Shown here: positions 1-8,089 of the stretch, piece by piece
Numbering within the stretch: the stretch's first letter is position 1
How the letters are laid out: each line of letters begins with the position of its first letter
Assembly: GCA_049840595.1 (NCBI GenBank)
Contig: JASGKO010000043.1
Location: 62,001-126,000, forward strand
DNA length: 64,000 nt
Direction of reading: 5' to 3'
Source of the DNA: JASGKO01 sp049840595
Lineage (GTDB): Bacteria > Verrucomicrobiota > Verrucomicrobiia > Chthoniobacterales > Chthoniobacteraceae
Position numbers and translations under genes: made by a program
Notes under the pieces: model-generated
The model's database searches: none
What the model was told of the DNA's origin: nothing
What the model saw: only the letters and a program-made list of their open reading frames with translations

Positions 1-635
1 ACTTACCAGCGGAGATGACTTTATCACCTTCCTTTTTCAGGCCGCCGCCGATGTTTTCCACCGGGATGCCCTTGGTCTGCAGGTACTTGAAGAGGATAAG
101 GTTAGTGGTCTGCGGATAAACGTAGTCCGTGCCGACGAGGTAGAATTTCTTCTTCCCCTGGGCAAGGAGGTAATCCACGGCCGGAGTGGCCTGCTGGTTG
201 ACCGCTTCCGCAGTATAGAAAATGTTTTTGGAGAGTTCTTCACCCTCGAACTGCACCGGGTAGAAGAGGAGACCATTGTCCTTCTCGAAGACGGGGAGGA
301 CCGACTTGCGGCTCACCGAGGTCCAGCAGCCAAACGTCGCGGCCACCTTGTCCTGCTCGAAGGAGTTGCTTTGCCTTTTCAGCGAAGAGCGGCCAGTTGG
401 AAGCGCCGTCAACGATGACTGGTTCGATTTTTTTGCCAAGAACGCCGCCGCTCTTGTTGATTTCGTCAAAAGCGTAGAGCAGAACGTCCTTCAGAGACGT
501 TTCGCTGATCGCCATGGTGCCACTCAGGGAGTGAAGGACACCAACTTTTACTGTGTCTTCAGCGTGGACTACTGCCGAAGAGAGGGTGATTCCCGCCGCA
601 GCGAGACAACCGATTGCGTGACTGAATTTGTACAT
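1..635 (-). CDS. urtA: Urea ABC transporter substrate-binding protein UrtA (5' part, one frameshift)
   Basis: Periplasmic binding component of a urea ABC importer, which would feed urea to the urease whose accessory genes ureG and ureD lie at 52.8-54.2 kb. The start at 635 gives a Sec signal peptide (about residues 1-25, ending VHA) and then the family opening KVGVLHSLSGTMAISE. Around residue 92 the frame breaks. Removing one base near 359 restores the typical UrtA run QLL-EQDKVAATFGCWTSVS and keeps the frame open to base 1. The gene leaves the window there, so about 211 codons, roughly half the usual length, are visible. The rest of the urt operon should lie beyond the left edge. The frameshift is more likely a sequencing error than real decay, because residues on both sides stay canonical. 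The family call is from remembered motifs. Confidence 0.85.
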
Positions 636-751
636 AGTGCTTGTGTGTTCATGTTCAAATCAGCGAATCGGGGAAAAAAAGGAGAGAGGAGGAGGATGCC
701 GTAGTTCCCTAACTTCCCCCGGGCGGGGAGCCCGGAGGAAGCAAATAGAAA

Positions 752-772
752 ACGTTCTAAGAATTAGAACGT
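752..772 (-). terminator. Hairpin terminator of the porin-like gene
   Basis: ACGTTCTAA and TTAGAACGT form a perfect 9-bp stem with a 3-base loop. The stem includes the stop codon of the gene ending at 764. Read on the minus strand it is followed by TTTTCTATTTGC, so it looks like an intrinsic terminator. A second GC-rich hairpin (CCGGGC, 719-724, with GCCCGG, 730-735) follows downstream without a T run. Confidence 0.55.
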
Positions 773-1660
773 GAGACCGAAACCACCGGAGAAGACGAAA
801 TCGTTATGGCGACCAACGTCAACCGTAGCGAGATTGTCATGCAGGTAGTAGTAGGTAGCGCTGCCGTTGAGCGACCAGCTGCCGAGGCAGGAGGGGATGA
901 ACGACAGGGCATAGGAAGCGTTCGCGCCAGCCGAGAAGTAGCCGAAAGCGTCGCCAGCGTAGAAGCCATGCGAGCCGAAGCCAACCGTCAGCGGGAAGGA
1001 AACCGTTACACCAGCGAAGGTAGGCAGCGCCGGAGCAACACCCACTTCATAGTAAACGCCCTTGGTGGAACCCAGACCAGCCTTGTTCGAGAGTTCGAAC
1101 AGGGTCGTGAAGTGCGGGTGCAGCGCGAAGGCGCCCAGCCACTGCGAATCGTCAACCGCGAGGTTCAGGTTGATACCCTGGAAGGTAGCAAACGCGTCGT
1201 TCGGGCTGAGGTAAGCGTAGTAGCTCGGGGTGAAGGTGAAGATCTTCGCGAAGGTGAGCGAGATGCCACTGGTGACATCGGACTCATACCAAGCCGAAGT
1301 GGACGAACCAGTGCCGATGGCACCGGTGTGCTCTTCGTGCGCGCTATCCCAGACACCCAGGTTCAGCGTCGCCGAGTTCAGGAAGCCGTCACCTTCATAA
1401 AGCTTGAAGTAGAGATCGGCGTAGGGCTCGATGATGAAGCTCTGGTTTTCTTGAAGGATACCGCGGGAGAAGTAAGCACTCACCACGTTGACGCCGAGGT
1501 CGCCAGTGATGCAGGACTTCGTAATCTCTGTTGTAAGAGGCTTTACTTCCTTCTTCGCGTCAGTTGTATCGGTGCCTGCGAAGCTCTTGCTGGTCGAGAA
1601 GCTGACCATCGCGAGCGTTGCACAAAGCATAGCAACTTTCAGGATGTGTGTTTTTACCAT
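764..1660 (-). CDS. Outer membrane beta-barrel (porin-like) protein
   Basis: A 298-residue protein with a signal peptide (about residues 1-29, hydrophobic stretch VAMLCATLAMVSFSTS). It then has alternating aromatic and hydrophobic strands and ends in phenylalanine (GGFGLTF), the usual C-terminal signature of outer membrane beta-barrels. The start at 1660 was chosen because the signal peptide begins there; an in-frame ATG 27 codons upstream adds an implausible leader. It lies 128 bases from urtA on the same strand with a hairpin terminator between, so it is probably a separate transcript. It may let small solutes such as urea cross the outer membrane, but that is inferred only from position. 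I do not recognise a precise family; it resembles the generic porin-like proteins common in Verrucomicrobiota. Confidence 0.7.
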   Translation of the reverse strand: MVKTHILKVAMLCATLAMVSFSTSKSFAGTDTTDAKKEVKPLTTEITKSCITGDLGVNVVSAYFSRGILQENQSFIIEPYADLYFKLYEGDGFLNSATLNLGVWDSAHEEHTGAIGTGSSTSAWYESDVTSGISLTFAKIFTFTPSYYAYLSPNDAFATFQGINLNLAVDDSQWLGAFALHPHFTTLFELSNKAGLGSTKGVYYEVGVAPALPTFAGVTVSFPLTVGFGSHGFYAGDAFGYFSAGANASYALSFIPSCLGSWSLNGSATYYYLHDNLATVDVGRHNDFVFSGGFGLTF

Positions 1661-2103
1661 GTGTGTTGTTGTCTTGGTTTTGTTTAGGGCCGAAAAATTC
1701 GGCAGCGGCACTTTAGCAATCCTCCTGCCAGTGCGAAGCACATTTTTCCTTAAATTTTGTAAAGCATTGCATTTGAGCTACTTAAAATTTCCAAAAGCAC
1801 GGCTTTTTTCTTTGTAAAGTCCTCGGCCTGTGACTTCTGGGCGAATTTTGTCCAGCTTTGGCCAAAAAGCACCACCCGCCCCGCTGGCAGACCTTTGGAA
1901 AAACCCGGTGTTTTCATTCGTACGACAAGACGACAAACAGGTGTCAAACCACTCCAAGGAGCCTCCCACCCGGGCGAGAGGCGCGCAAAAGCATAATCAC
2001 CGATTGCTCTTTGCCTTGGCTTCCCCCCCCAAAGAGCAAGGAATCAGCCTCTGCCCCCCTGTTAGCAAAGCATTTAGGCCAACCCTCATCAGCCATCCTC
2101 CCA
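1661..2103. other. 443-base intergenic region upstream of the porin-like gene
   Basis: It lies downstream of preA and upstream of the porin-like gene, both on the minus strand. It holds an AT-rich stretch (about 1740-1820) with two copies of CTTTACAAA on the minus strand (near 1756-1764 and 1811-1819), probably the promoter zone of the porin-like gene. It also holds a perfect 10-bp inverted repeat, TTGCTCTTTG (2004-2013) with CAAAGAGCAA (2030-2039), which could end the preA transcript, although no T run follows. No credible gene was seen. Confidence 0.5.
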
Positions 2104-3420
2104 CTATGCATGCGGAGGCATCGCCTCCATCGTCCCACTCGCCAGCTTCGCCTGATAATCACTCCAGGTGAGCTTTGGCTCTCCAGTCTCGATGGTGGTC
2201 ATCGTAATGCACTCCTGCACCGGGCAGACGAGCGAGCACAGATTGCAACCTACGCAGTCTTCCTCCCGCACTTTTGGCACGGGCTTGTGCGGGACGCGGC
2301 CCGGGCCGAGACCGACGCCGAGTTCGGCGGGCGACTTGAGATCGATACACTGGTGCGCGCCGTCTTCACAAGCGATGAAACACAGGTTGCAGCCGATGCA
2401 TTTGTCGTAATCGATGCGCGCCACCCGCTTGTAGCGCAGGTCGAGGTGCTCCCAGCGGGTGACATTGGCCACCGCGCGTCCGCAAAGATCGTCGAGCCCG
2501 GTAAAGCCCTTGGAATCAAGATAATCGGAAAGTCCTTCGATCATGTCCTCCACGATGCGGAAACCGTAATGCATCGCTGCGGTACAAACCTGCACATTGG
2601 ACGCGCCCAGCGCGATGAACTCCGCCGCATCCCGCCAGGTGGTGATGCCACCGATTCCCGAAATGGGCAGCCCCACCTCGGAATCAGCCGCACAGCTCTG
2701 CACCATGTTTAGTGCAATTGGCTTCACCGCCGGGCCGCAATAGCCACCGTGGGAACTGAGCCCGCCAACGAACGGTTCGGGCACGAAATTGTCGAGATTC
2801 ACCTGGGTGATACTGTTGATCGTGTTGATCAACGAAATGGCATTCGCCCCCGCGCGGCGGGCGGCACGGGCGGCGGCGGTGATGTCGGTGATATTTGGTG
2901 TAAGCTTCACGATCACCGGGATTTGCGCAACCTCCATTACCCAACTCGTGATCTTCTCAGCCACGGCGGGTTGCTGGCCCACGGCGGAGCCCATGCCACG
3001 CTCGCACATGCCGTGCGGGCAGCCGTAGTTGAGCTCGATCCCGTCCGCCCCGGCGTCCTCGCTACGCTTCACGAAGTCGTGCCAGTTCTCCCGCGTATCC
3101 ACCATGAGCGAGGCGATGACCGTGCGGTCGGGCCAGCGTTTTTTCACCTCGGCGATCTCGCGGAAGTTCGTCTCCGGCGCGCGGTCGCTGATGAGTTCGA
3201 TATTATTCAGGCCGACCATCCGGGTGCCGTTCAGATCCAGCGCCGAGTAGCGGGAACTGACGTTCACAATCGGCTCACCGATCGTTTTCCAGACAAACCC
3301 GCCCCACCCGGCCTCAAACGCGCGATGCGCCTGGTAGGCGGTGCTGGTGGGCGGCCCGGAAGCGAGCCAGAAGGGGTTGGGAGAAACGATGCCGGCGAGG
3401 TTACTGGTAAGATCGGCCAT
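2104..3420 (-). CDS. preA: NAD-dependent dihydropyrimidine dehydrogenase, subunit PreA
   Basis: A 438-residue cytoplasmic flavo-iron-sulfur enzyme that reduces uracil or thymine to the dihydropyrimidine together with PreT. The N-terminal three quarters is a dihydroorotate dehydrogenase-type TIM barrel, with FMN and substrate motifs such as GIELNYGCPHG (about residue 131) and GIGGITTW. The C-terminus carries two 4Fe-4S ferredoxin motifs, CIGCNLCFIAC and CVGCNLCSLVCP, about 45 residues apart. The start at 3420 (MADLTSN) fits the family; an ATG five codons upstream is possible. It is the last gene of the operon preT - TonB-like lipoprotein - preA, 11 bases after the lipoprotein gene. The matching dihydropyrimidinase and beta-ureidopropionase are not in the window. 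Confidence 0.92.
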   Translation of the reverse strand: MADLTSNLAGIVSPNPFWLASGPPTSTAYQAHRAFEAGWGGFVWKTIGEPIVNVSSRYSALDLNGTRMVGLNNIELISDRAPETNFREIAEVKKRWPDRTVIASLMVDTRENWHDFVKRSEDAGADGIELNYGCPHGMCERGMGSAVGQQPAVAEKITSWVMEVAQIPVIVKLTPNITDITAAARAARRAGANAISLINTINSITQVNLDNFVPEPFVGGLSSHGGYCGPAVKPIALNMVQSCAADSEVGLPISGIGGITTWRDAAEFIALGASNVQVCTAAMHYGFRIVEDMIEGLSDYLDSKGFTGLDDLCGRAVANVTRWEHLDLRYKRVARIDYDKCIGCNLCFIACEDGAHQCIDLKSPAELGVGLGPGRVPHKPVPKVREEDCVGCNLCSLVCPVQECITMTTIETGEPKLTWSDYQAKLASGTMEAMPPHA

Positions 3421-3431
3421 GGGACGGAATA

Positions 3432-4166
3432 TCAATAAAAGCGAGGCGTGGGACGGTCGGAGCCATCGCGCCAGGTGAGAGTAACGGGTGAAGCACCGGT
3501 CGCGCCTTTGCGGACCTGGAACTTGGCCCAGATCCAGGCGAGGGACTTGCGGTCCAGATCACGATTGCCGGTCTTTTTTTTAATGATGACCTTCGTGATG
3601 ACCCCTTCCTTATATTGAATGAGGAAATCCCCTTCCCCGGCGACGCTGCTGGGAGCGGGAGCGGCCGCAGGGGCTGATTTAGTGGACGGGGTGGCTTTGG
3701 GAGCGGCGGCTTTCGGAGTCGCTTTCGGCTTGGGCTTCTTGCCGGGAGCGGTAGCCGACCCACCCTCGTCGGGCATGAAGGGGGTCAGCTTAATGACGGA
3801 TTTGGGCGTGGGCTCGGCGGTGGAGGCAGGCTGAGGCACGTGAACTGGAGTTGCCGCAGGCTTCGGGGCAACGGCCTTGGTTTTGACCACCGGCTTGGGA
3901 GCTGGTTTAGGCGCCACCTTCGGCATCGGTTTGGGCGTCGGCTTCGGAGCGGGCTTGGGCGCGACTTTGACGACCGGTTTCGGCGTCGGCTTGGGCGACG
4001 GGGCAGTCTTGGGGGCTTTTGGCTTGGGCGGGTAGAGGTAATGCGTCTGCGTATCGTATTTAGTGACGCAAGCACTCAACGAAGTGAGCGCAATCGCCGT
4101 AAAAGCAATGCGGGCGAGGGTTTTGATCGAGGGTTTTGGGGAATGGCCGGTGGTGGGCTGGTTCAT
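3432..4166 (-). CDS. Lys/Pro-rich lipoprotein with TonB-like C-terminal domain
   Basis: A 244-residue protein with a lipoprotein signal (lipobox LSAC, cysteine near residue 32). A spacer of about 130 residues follows, dominated by repeated PKP, KPAPKP and PTPKP units, as in the periplasm-spanning arm of TonB proteins. The last 65 residues (GDFLIQYKEGVITKVIIKK, then TGNRDLDRKSLAWIWAKF) have the strand-helix-strand pattern of the TonB C-terminal domain, including the conserved TG...LD. TonB normally has an N-terminal membrane helix, so a lipid anchor is a variant. The gene sits between preT and preA (32 and 11 base gaps), so it is co-transcribed with a cytoplasmic enzyme pair. It may serve uptake of the nucleobase substrate through a TonB-dependent receptor encoded elsewhere, but that is inference. 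Confidence 0.65.
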   Translation of the reverse strand: MNQPTTGHSPKPSIKTLARIAFTAIALTSLSACVTKYDTQTHYLYPPKPKAPKTAPSPKPTPKPVVKVAPKPAPKPTPKPMPKVAPKPAPKPVVKTKAVAPKPAATPVHVPQPASTAEPTPKSVIKLTPFMPDEGGSATAPGKKPKPKATPKAAAPKATPSTKSAPAAAPAPSSVAGEGDFLIQYKEGVITKVIIKKKTGNRDLDRKSLAWIWAKFQVRKGATGASPVTLTWRDGSDRPTPRFY

Positions 4167-4198
4167 GGTGGGACGTGGTTGTGGTGATTGGAAAAGAC

Positions 4199-5641
4199 TC
4201 AGGAAAGCAATTCGTGGACCCGAATCGGCGCTTCGATGCCACTGCCGAGGGGCTGCTTCTCTTTCAACCCGTGGCGGGAGGGCTGGATCGGCAGGCTGGC
4301 CTCCACCCCGGTGAGCAGGCGGTGAATGCCATGCGCGGCCTTCTTGCCCTCCCCGACTGCATTTACGACCTCGCGACCGCCATTGGCGCAATCGCCGCCA
4401 GTGAAGACCTTCGGGAGGCTGGTCGCCCCGGTGGCGGGATCGCTTTCGATCGAGCCATCCTGGCGCAGGCGGAGCCCGGGAAATTGCTGCTGGAGCCAGC
4501 CCGACTGCTTGCCCTGCCCCACCGCCTTGAGCACCATGTCGCAGGGAATCACACTCTCGCTGCCGGGAATCACCTGCACTCCACCCGTGGGCGTAGGCTC
4601 GGTGCGGACGATCCGCAATCCGGCCACCGCTCCCGCCTCCCCGGCGAGGATTTCCACCGGCAAAGCGTGAAAGAGAAATTGCCCGCCATCCTGTTTGGCC
4701 AGCTCGTACTCGAAACCGTAGGCGGACATATCGCTCTCGCCGCGACGATAGACGGCGGTCACTTCCTTTGCGCCGAGACGGCGAGCCTGGGTGATAGCGT
4801 CGATCGCCGTGTTGCCCGCGCCAATCACCACCACGCGCTCGCCGACCGAGACCGCATGCAGCGGCAGCGAATGCAGGTGCTCGATAAACGTGAGCGCATC
4901 CAGCACGCCGGGCAGGTCCTCGCCCTCGATCCCCAGCTTGCGCCCCGCCGCCAGGCCCACGCCGAGGAAGACGGCATCGAACTCGGTGAGCAATTGTTCC
5001 GCCGTGATCTCACGCCCGATCTCCACGCCGCATCGGATTTCCACCCCGAGGCTTTTCACCAGCTCGACCTCTTCGAGACTCACCTCGGGCTTCATCTTGT
5101 AAACCGCGATACCATAAGTATTAAGGCCGCCCGGGAGTGGCTTGCGCTCGAAAATGACGACCTCGTGCCCGAGTTGCGCCAGCTCAGCAGCACAGCCGAG
5201 CCCCGCCGGGCCGGCACCGATCACCGCTACCCGCTTGCCCGTCTTAAGGCTCGCCGGCTTCAGCACCTGGAGGTTTCGCTCAGTCACATAATCGGTCGCA
5301 TGCCGTTGCAGGCGTCCGATTTTGACCGGGTCGCCCTCGCGATCAAGCATTACGCACGCGCCTTCGCAGAGCACCTCGGTCGGGCACACCCGGGCGCAAC
5401 TCGCGCCCAACACATTGGCGGTGAGGATGGTGCGCGCGGAGCCGGTCAGGTTGCCGGTGGTGATCTTCTTGATGAAAGTAGGAATATCGATACCGGTGGG
5501 ACAGGCCATGATACACGGGGCATCGAAGCAGAAGAGACAGCGCGAAGCTTCGGTAAAAGCTTCCTGTGGGGTGTAGGCTGGCGCCAGTTCCGCCATGGCG
5601 GAGGCCAGTTCATCGGGAGATTTTTTTGGAGACCCTGTCAT
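4199..5641 (-). CDS. preT: NAD-dependent dihydropyrimidine dehydrogenase, subunit PreT
   Basis: A 480-residue FAD and iron-sulfur subunit that takes electrons from NADH and passes them to PreA. It has the glutamate synthase small-subunit architecture. An N-terminal domain with cysteines for two 4Fe-4S clusters (CLFCFDAPC, ACPTGIDIP, CARVCPTEVLCEGAC; residues 35-95) is followed by an FAD dinucleotide motif (VIGAGPAGLGCA) and an NAD(P)H motif (VVIGAGNTAIDA). A C-terminal FTGGDCANGG motif is typical of the flavin site. The length matches PreT. It is first in a three-gene reverse operon and is divergent from uraD, with 91 bases between them. Gene order and fold separate it from a true glutamate synthase subunit, since PreA is two genes downstream. 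Confidence 0.9.
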   Translation of the reverse strand: MTGSPKKSPDELASAMAELAPAYTPQEAFTEASRCLFCFDAPCIMACPTGIDIPTFIKKITTGNLTGSARTILTANVLGASCARVCPTEVLCEGACVMLDREGDPVKIGRLQRHATDYVTERNLQVLKPASLKTGKRVAVIGAGPAGLGCAAELAQLGHEVVIFERKPLPGGLNTYGIAVYKMKPEVSLEEVELVKSLGVEIRCGVEIGREITAEQLLTEFDAVFLGVGLAAGRKLGIEGEDLPGVLDALTFIEHLHSLPLHAVSVGERVVVIGAGNTAIDAITQARRLGAKEVTAVYRRGESDMSAYGFEYELAKQDGGQFLFHALPVEILAGEAGAVAGLRIVRTEPTPTGGVQVIPGSESVIPCDMVLKAVGQGKQSGWLQQQFPGLRLRQDGSIESDPATGATSLPKVFTGGDCANGGREVVNAVGEGKKAAHGIHRLLTGVEASLPIQPSRHGLKEKQPLGSGIEAPIRVHELLS

Positions 5642-5732
5642 TAAAATTCCGAGTAAAACCTTGCAGCTTAATTACCTGCTCATTACGTGTAAACAACCAA
5701 AAGCACGCGAACGAAGATTTAATTTCCATTGC
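5642..5732. promoter_or_regulatory. Divergent promoter region of the pre operon and the uraD block
   Basis: These 91 bases separate the divergent starts of preT and uraD and are clearly richer in A and T than the flanking genes (TTAATTACC, GATTTAATTTCC). Promoters for both operons must lie here or nearby. No operator palindrome could be identified with confidence and no regulator gene is adjacent. Confidence 0.45.
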
Positions 5733-6233
5733 ATGAGCTGGACCCTCGAAAAAGTAAACGCCCTCCCGACTGCAGAATTCAACCGCATCTTCAGCCCGAT
5801 CTATGAGCGGTCGCCGTGGATCGCGGAGCGCGCGGAAAAGCAGCGTCCTTTCGCCAGCGTGGAGCAAATGCAAACGACGCTGCAGGAAATCGTGGCCGCC
5901 GCTTCCGATGATTTGAAAATGCAGCTCATCCGCGCCCATCCCGATCTGGTGGGCCGTGCGGTCCTCACCGCCGAGTCGCAGGGCGAGCAGGCCGCCGCCG
6001 GGCTGATGAATCTCTCGAAGGAAGAGGTCGCGCAGTTCGACCAGTCCAATCGCGCCTATAAGGAACGCTTCGGCTTTCCCTTCATCATCTGCGCGCGAAT
6101 GAACCGCAAGGAAGCGATCCTGCAAGCCTTCCCCGCGCGTCTGCAGAACGAACTCGCTGTCGAGATCAAAACCGCCCTGGAGGAAATCGACAAGATCGCC
6201 TGGCTGCGACTCACCGATTTAGTCAGCGAATGA
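5733..6233 (+). CDS. uraD: 2-oxo-4-hydroxy-4-carboxy-5-ureidoimidazoline (OHCU) decarboxylase
   Basis: A 166-residue enzyme that decarboxylates OHCU to S-allantoin, the third step of urate oxidation after urate oxidase and hydroxyisourate hydrolase. The catalytic histidine motif is visible in RAHPDLVGRAV, with the following ESQGEQAAAGL, and so is the C-terminal RFGFPFIICARMN segment typical of the family. The start at 5733 (MSWTLEKVN) gives the normal family length; upstream in-frame ATGs would add a low-complexity leader. Its stop overlaps the start of uraH by four bases (ATGA), so the two are translationally coupled. Confidence 0.93.
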   Translation: MSWTLEKVNALPTAEFNRIFSPIYERSPWIAERAEKQRPFASVEQMQTTLQEIVAAASDDLKMQLIRAHPDLVGRAVLTAESQGEQAAAGLMNLSKEEVAQFDQSNRAYKERFGFPFIICARMNRKEAILQAFPARLQNELAVEIKTALEEIDKIAWLRLTDLVSE

Positions 6234-6571
6234 GCGCTAAACTGAGCACGCATGTTCTCGATCTGGTGACCGGCAAGCCTGCTGCCGGGATGCAAATCGA
6301 GTTGTGGCAGCGCGCGCCGGAAACCGGTGAACGCACGTTGCGCAAAACCGTGCGCACCAATGCCGATGGCCGCACGGATGGGCTGCTTCTCACGACCGAA
6401 GAGATGGCAGTGGGCGATTATGAGTTGATCTTTTTTGTCGGTGATTATTTTGGGGATCGCACGTTTCTGGATCGCGTGCCGGTGTGTTTCCGGGTTAGCG
6501 ATGCAGCGGCGGGCTACCACGTTCCATTGCTATGCACACCCTGGGCTTACAGCACTTATCGCGGGAGTTGA
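6230..6571 (+). CDS. uraH: 5-hydroxyisourate hydrolase (transthyretin-like)
   Basis: A 113-residue enzyme that hydrolyses 5-hydroxyisourate to OHCU. The sequence shows the family hallmarks: the N-terminal LSTHVLDLVTGKPA with the active-site histidine, a central RTNADGRTDG, and the C-terminal tetrapeptide YRGS, which distinguishes hydroxyisourate hydrolases from transthyretins. The length is normal and there is no signal peptide, so it acts in the cytoplasm. It overlaps uraD by four bases. The following allantoate amidohydrolase gene begins at its stop codon (TGATG), so uraD, uraH and allC form a tightly coupled unit. Confidence 0.95.
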   Translation: MSAKLSTHVLDLVTGKPAAGMQIELWQRAPETGERTLRKTVRTNADGRTDGLLLTTEEMAVGDYELIFFVGDYFGDRTFLDRVPVCFRVSDAAAGYHVPLLCTPWAYSTYRGS

Positions 6572-7717
6572 TGGATCGCTGCGACGCACTCGCAGCGATC
6601 ACGGATGAACCCGGCGTCATCACCCTGTACCTTTCATTCCCCCGCCATGCAGCGGGCGAACGCACTCGTCGGCGAATGGATGCGCGACGCGAAGCTGGAA
6701 GTGCGCGAGGACGCCGCCTTCAACCTGATCGGCCGCTGGAGCAGCATCGCGCCGAAGGCAAAGACGCTCGTGCTTGGCTCGCACCTCGACACCGTGCGCA
6801 ACGCCGGAAAATACGACGGCCCGCTCGGCGTACTCACCGCCCTGGCGGCAGTGGGGTTGCTCCGCGCGCGTAATGTCGCGATGCCATTCCACATTGAGGT
6901 CGTCGGTTTTTCCGACGAGGAGGGCGTGCGTTACCAGACCACCTACCTCGGCAGCCGCGCGATGGCCGGCACGCTCACCGACAAGGACCTCGCGATCGTG
7001 GAGGAAAAAGGAATCGACCGGGCGAAGCGGGACGCTGGTGAATTTCTGGCCTATGCCGAGGTGCATATCGAGCAAGGCCCCGTGCTGGAGACAAAGAAAA
7101 AGGCGCTGGGTATCGTGACCTCCATCGCCGGGCAAAGCCGTCTGAGCGTGGAATTTGAAGGCATGGCCGGCCACGCCGGCACCACCCCCATGCGCCTCCG
7201 CCGTGATGCGCTCGCCGGGGCCGCCGAGTTCATCGGTGCCGTGGAAAAAAGCAAGATCACCGCCACGGTGGGCCAGCTTCAAGTCGCTCCGGGGGCCAGC
7301 AACGTCATCCCCGGTCACGTCAAACTCAGCCTCGACGTCCGCGACCAGAACAACACGAAACGCCGCGTCGAAGTAAAGCGCCTCCACAAAAAAGCCCAGG
7401 CCATCGCAAAGAGGCGCAAGCTCAAGCTCTACTGGAAGCCGGTGCAGGAAACCGCCACCGTCCCCTGCGACCCCGCCTTCACCAAGCTCCTGCGCGCCGC
7501 CGCCGCCCGGCACGAGAGCAACCCGCCCCTCCTCGCCAGCGGTGCCGGCCACGACGCTGCCGCCATGTCCGTCCTCTGCCCCGTCACCATGCTCTTCGTC
7601 CGCTGCAGAGCCGGTCTGAGCCACCACCCCGATGAATCGATCAAACTCACCGACGCCAGCAAAGCCATCGGCGCCGTGATTGATTTCATTTTGAAGTGCA
7701 AGGATTTGTATGTGTGA
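6571..7717 (+). CDS. allC: Allantoate amidohydrolase (one frameshift near 6626)
   Basis: An M20-family metal-dependent amidohydrolase that converts allantoate to ureidoglycine with release of ammonia and carbon dioxide. The natural start is the ATG at 6571, which shares a base with the uraH stop (TGATG) and gives MDRCDALAAITDEPG. One extra base near 6626 (CCTGTACC instead of CCGTACC) shifts the frame; removing it gives ITRTFHSPAMQRANALVG, the usual family sequence. The metal and catalytic motifs follow: GSHLDTV, KYDGPLG, FSDEEGVR, HIEQGP and the C-terminal SGAGHDAA. The corrected length is 381 residues. The next ATG at 6605 would give a shortened protein missing the N-terminal helix. The frameshift looks like a sequencing error. 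Ureidoglycolate hydrolases share this fold, but the gene context favours allantoate. Confidence 0.87.
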
Positions 7718-8089
7718 AGATTTGAGGGCGCTCAACCCGGCGTCATCCCGAGCGGAAGGCCGTGAAGTCGAGGGTGCCCGTAATCGTGACGAGTGACAGC
7801 ATCTGCAACCCAAGCCCGTCCAAAAACGATGTCATCCTGAGCGCAATGGAGCGGAGCGGAATGGAGTCGAATGGATCTCTGACTGTTCTGGGGCTCGGCG
7901 CGCTTCGTTCCCACCAAGAACCACCTTGCTTTCCCAGCGCAGAACAATTTGAGGCCCCTCGACTTCGCTCGGGGTGACATTTTTGGAAGGGGCGCGCGGA
8001 TTGCAGATGGCCCCAAAAAGCCGCGCTGCATTTTGCGGCGAATTGGGGTATCGTCGGCAAATACCCAGGGTCTTCAACTTTCTTCCTTT
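7718..8089. repeat. Intergenic region filled with GTCATCCCGAGCG-type repeats
   Basis: This 372-base gap between allC and allB holds three related repeat pieces and no credible gene. They begin at 7741 (GTCATCCCGAGCGG) and 7831 (GTCATCCTGAGCGC), with an inverted copy at 7931-7980 ending CTCGGGGTGACAT. The last matches 54911-54960 in opposite orientation at 43 of 50 positions. These are typical dispersed extragenic repeats. They split the ureide genes, so allB may need its own promoter near 8040-8080. Confidence 0.65.

Noticed and set aside
1..635. urtA as a pseudogene
   Set aside because: A single inserted base with canonical sequence on both sides, in a window with many similar breaks, points to sequencing error.
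3840..4187. Arg/Gly-rich forward ORF opposite the TonB-like gene
   Set aside because: It mirrors the Lys/Pro codon repeats of the reverse gene and has no independent support.
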